Assembly: GCA_903868655.1 (NCBI GenBank)
Contig: CAIPWG010000604.1
Span: forward strand, 1-5,311
Source: an uncultured Sphingomonadales bacterium
Lineage (GTDB): Bacteria > Pseudomonadota > Alphaproteobacteria > Sphingomonadales > Sphingomonadaceae
DNA: 5,311 nucleotides
Direction: 5' to 3'
Notes under the pieces: model-generated
What the model saw: only the letters and a program-made list of their open reading frames with translations
What the model was told of the DNA's origin: nothing
The model's database searches: none
Part shown: in pieces, positions 5,308 to 5,311 of the stretch
How the letters are laid out: each line of letters starts with the position of its first letter
Position numbering within the stretch: the first letter of the stretch is position 1
Translations under genes and position numbers: made by a program

Positions 5308-5311
5308 AGGT

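Noticed and set aside
1..5311. CRISPR array, transposon ends, tRNA or rRNA
   Set aside because: No spaced repeat series, no transposase motifs or terminal repeats and no tRNA-like or rRNA-like sequence were seen.

Overview
The window reads as chromosomal DNA of a fairly GC-rich proteobacterium (about 60% GC by eye). The best guess is an alphaproteobacterium, possibly a sphingomonad. This rests on protein style, codon use and the outer-membrane signal peptide, not on any marker gene, so the placement is tentative. No RNA gene, insertion sequence, CRISPR array or integration site was found.

Layout: (1) Positions 3163 down to 1 on the minus strand hold a tightly overlapping three-gene operon. 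It runs from a Rieske non-heme iron oxygenase alpha subunit of the glycine-betaine/carnitine/stachydrine type (GTG start), through a PLP enzyme of the Cys/Met metabolism (cystathionine gamma-synthase-like) family, to an FAD/NAD-binding oxidoreductase that leaves the window at base 1. The genes overlap by 11 bp and 4 bp, so they are almost surely co-transcribed and translationally coupled. (2) About 310-366 bp of divergent control region follow (3164 to 3474 or 3529), with several dyads and a direct repeat. (3) A LysR-type regulator of the GcvA-like kind lies on the plus strand and ends at 4447. Its N-terminus is problematic: the only ATG with a good ribosome-binding site is in another frame, so the start is either a weak TTG at 3530 or the 5' end carries a one-base frameshift. 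(4) An exported, probably outer-membrane beta-barrel protein lies on the minus strand (5248 down to 4448). It converges on the regulator with no gap: the two stop codons lie back to back in TGATCA, inside a larger inverted repeat. (5) A strong hairpin lies just upstream of the barrel gene, next to its Shine-Dalgarno sequence, with a T7 run on its far side.

How they may work together (inference): the regulator probably senses the substrate or a product and controls the divergent operon. The Rieske oxygenase would hydroxylate or demethylate a quaternary-ammonium or N-methyl amino-acid-like compound, the FAD enzyme would oxidise a resulting amine, and the PLP enzyme would perform elimination or replacement at the gamma or beta carbon of an amino acid. 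The substrate cannot be named from sequence. The beta-barrel protein may be an independent neighbour or an outer-membrane channel for the substrate. The reductase needed by the Rieske enzyme is not in the window.
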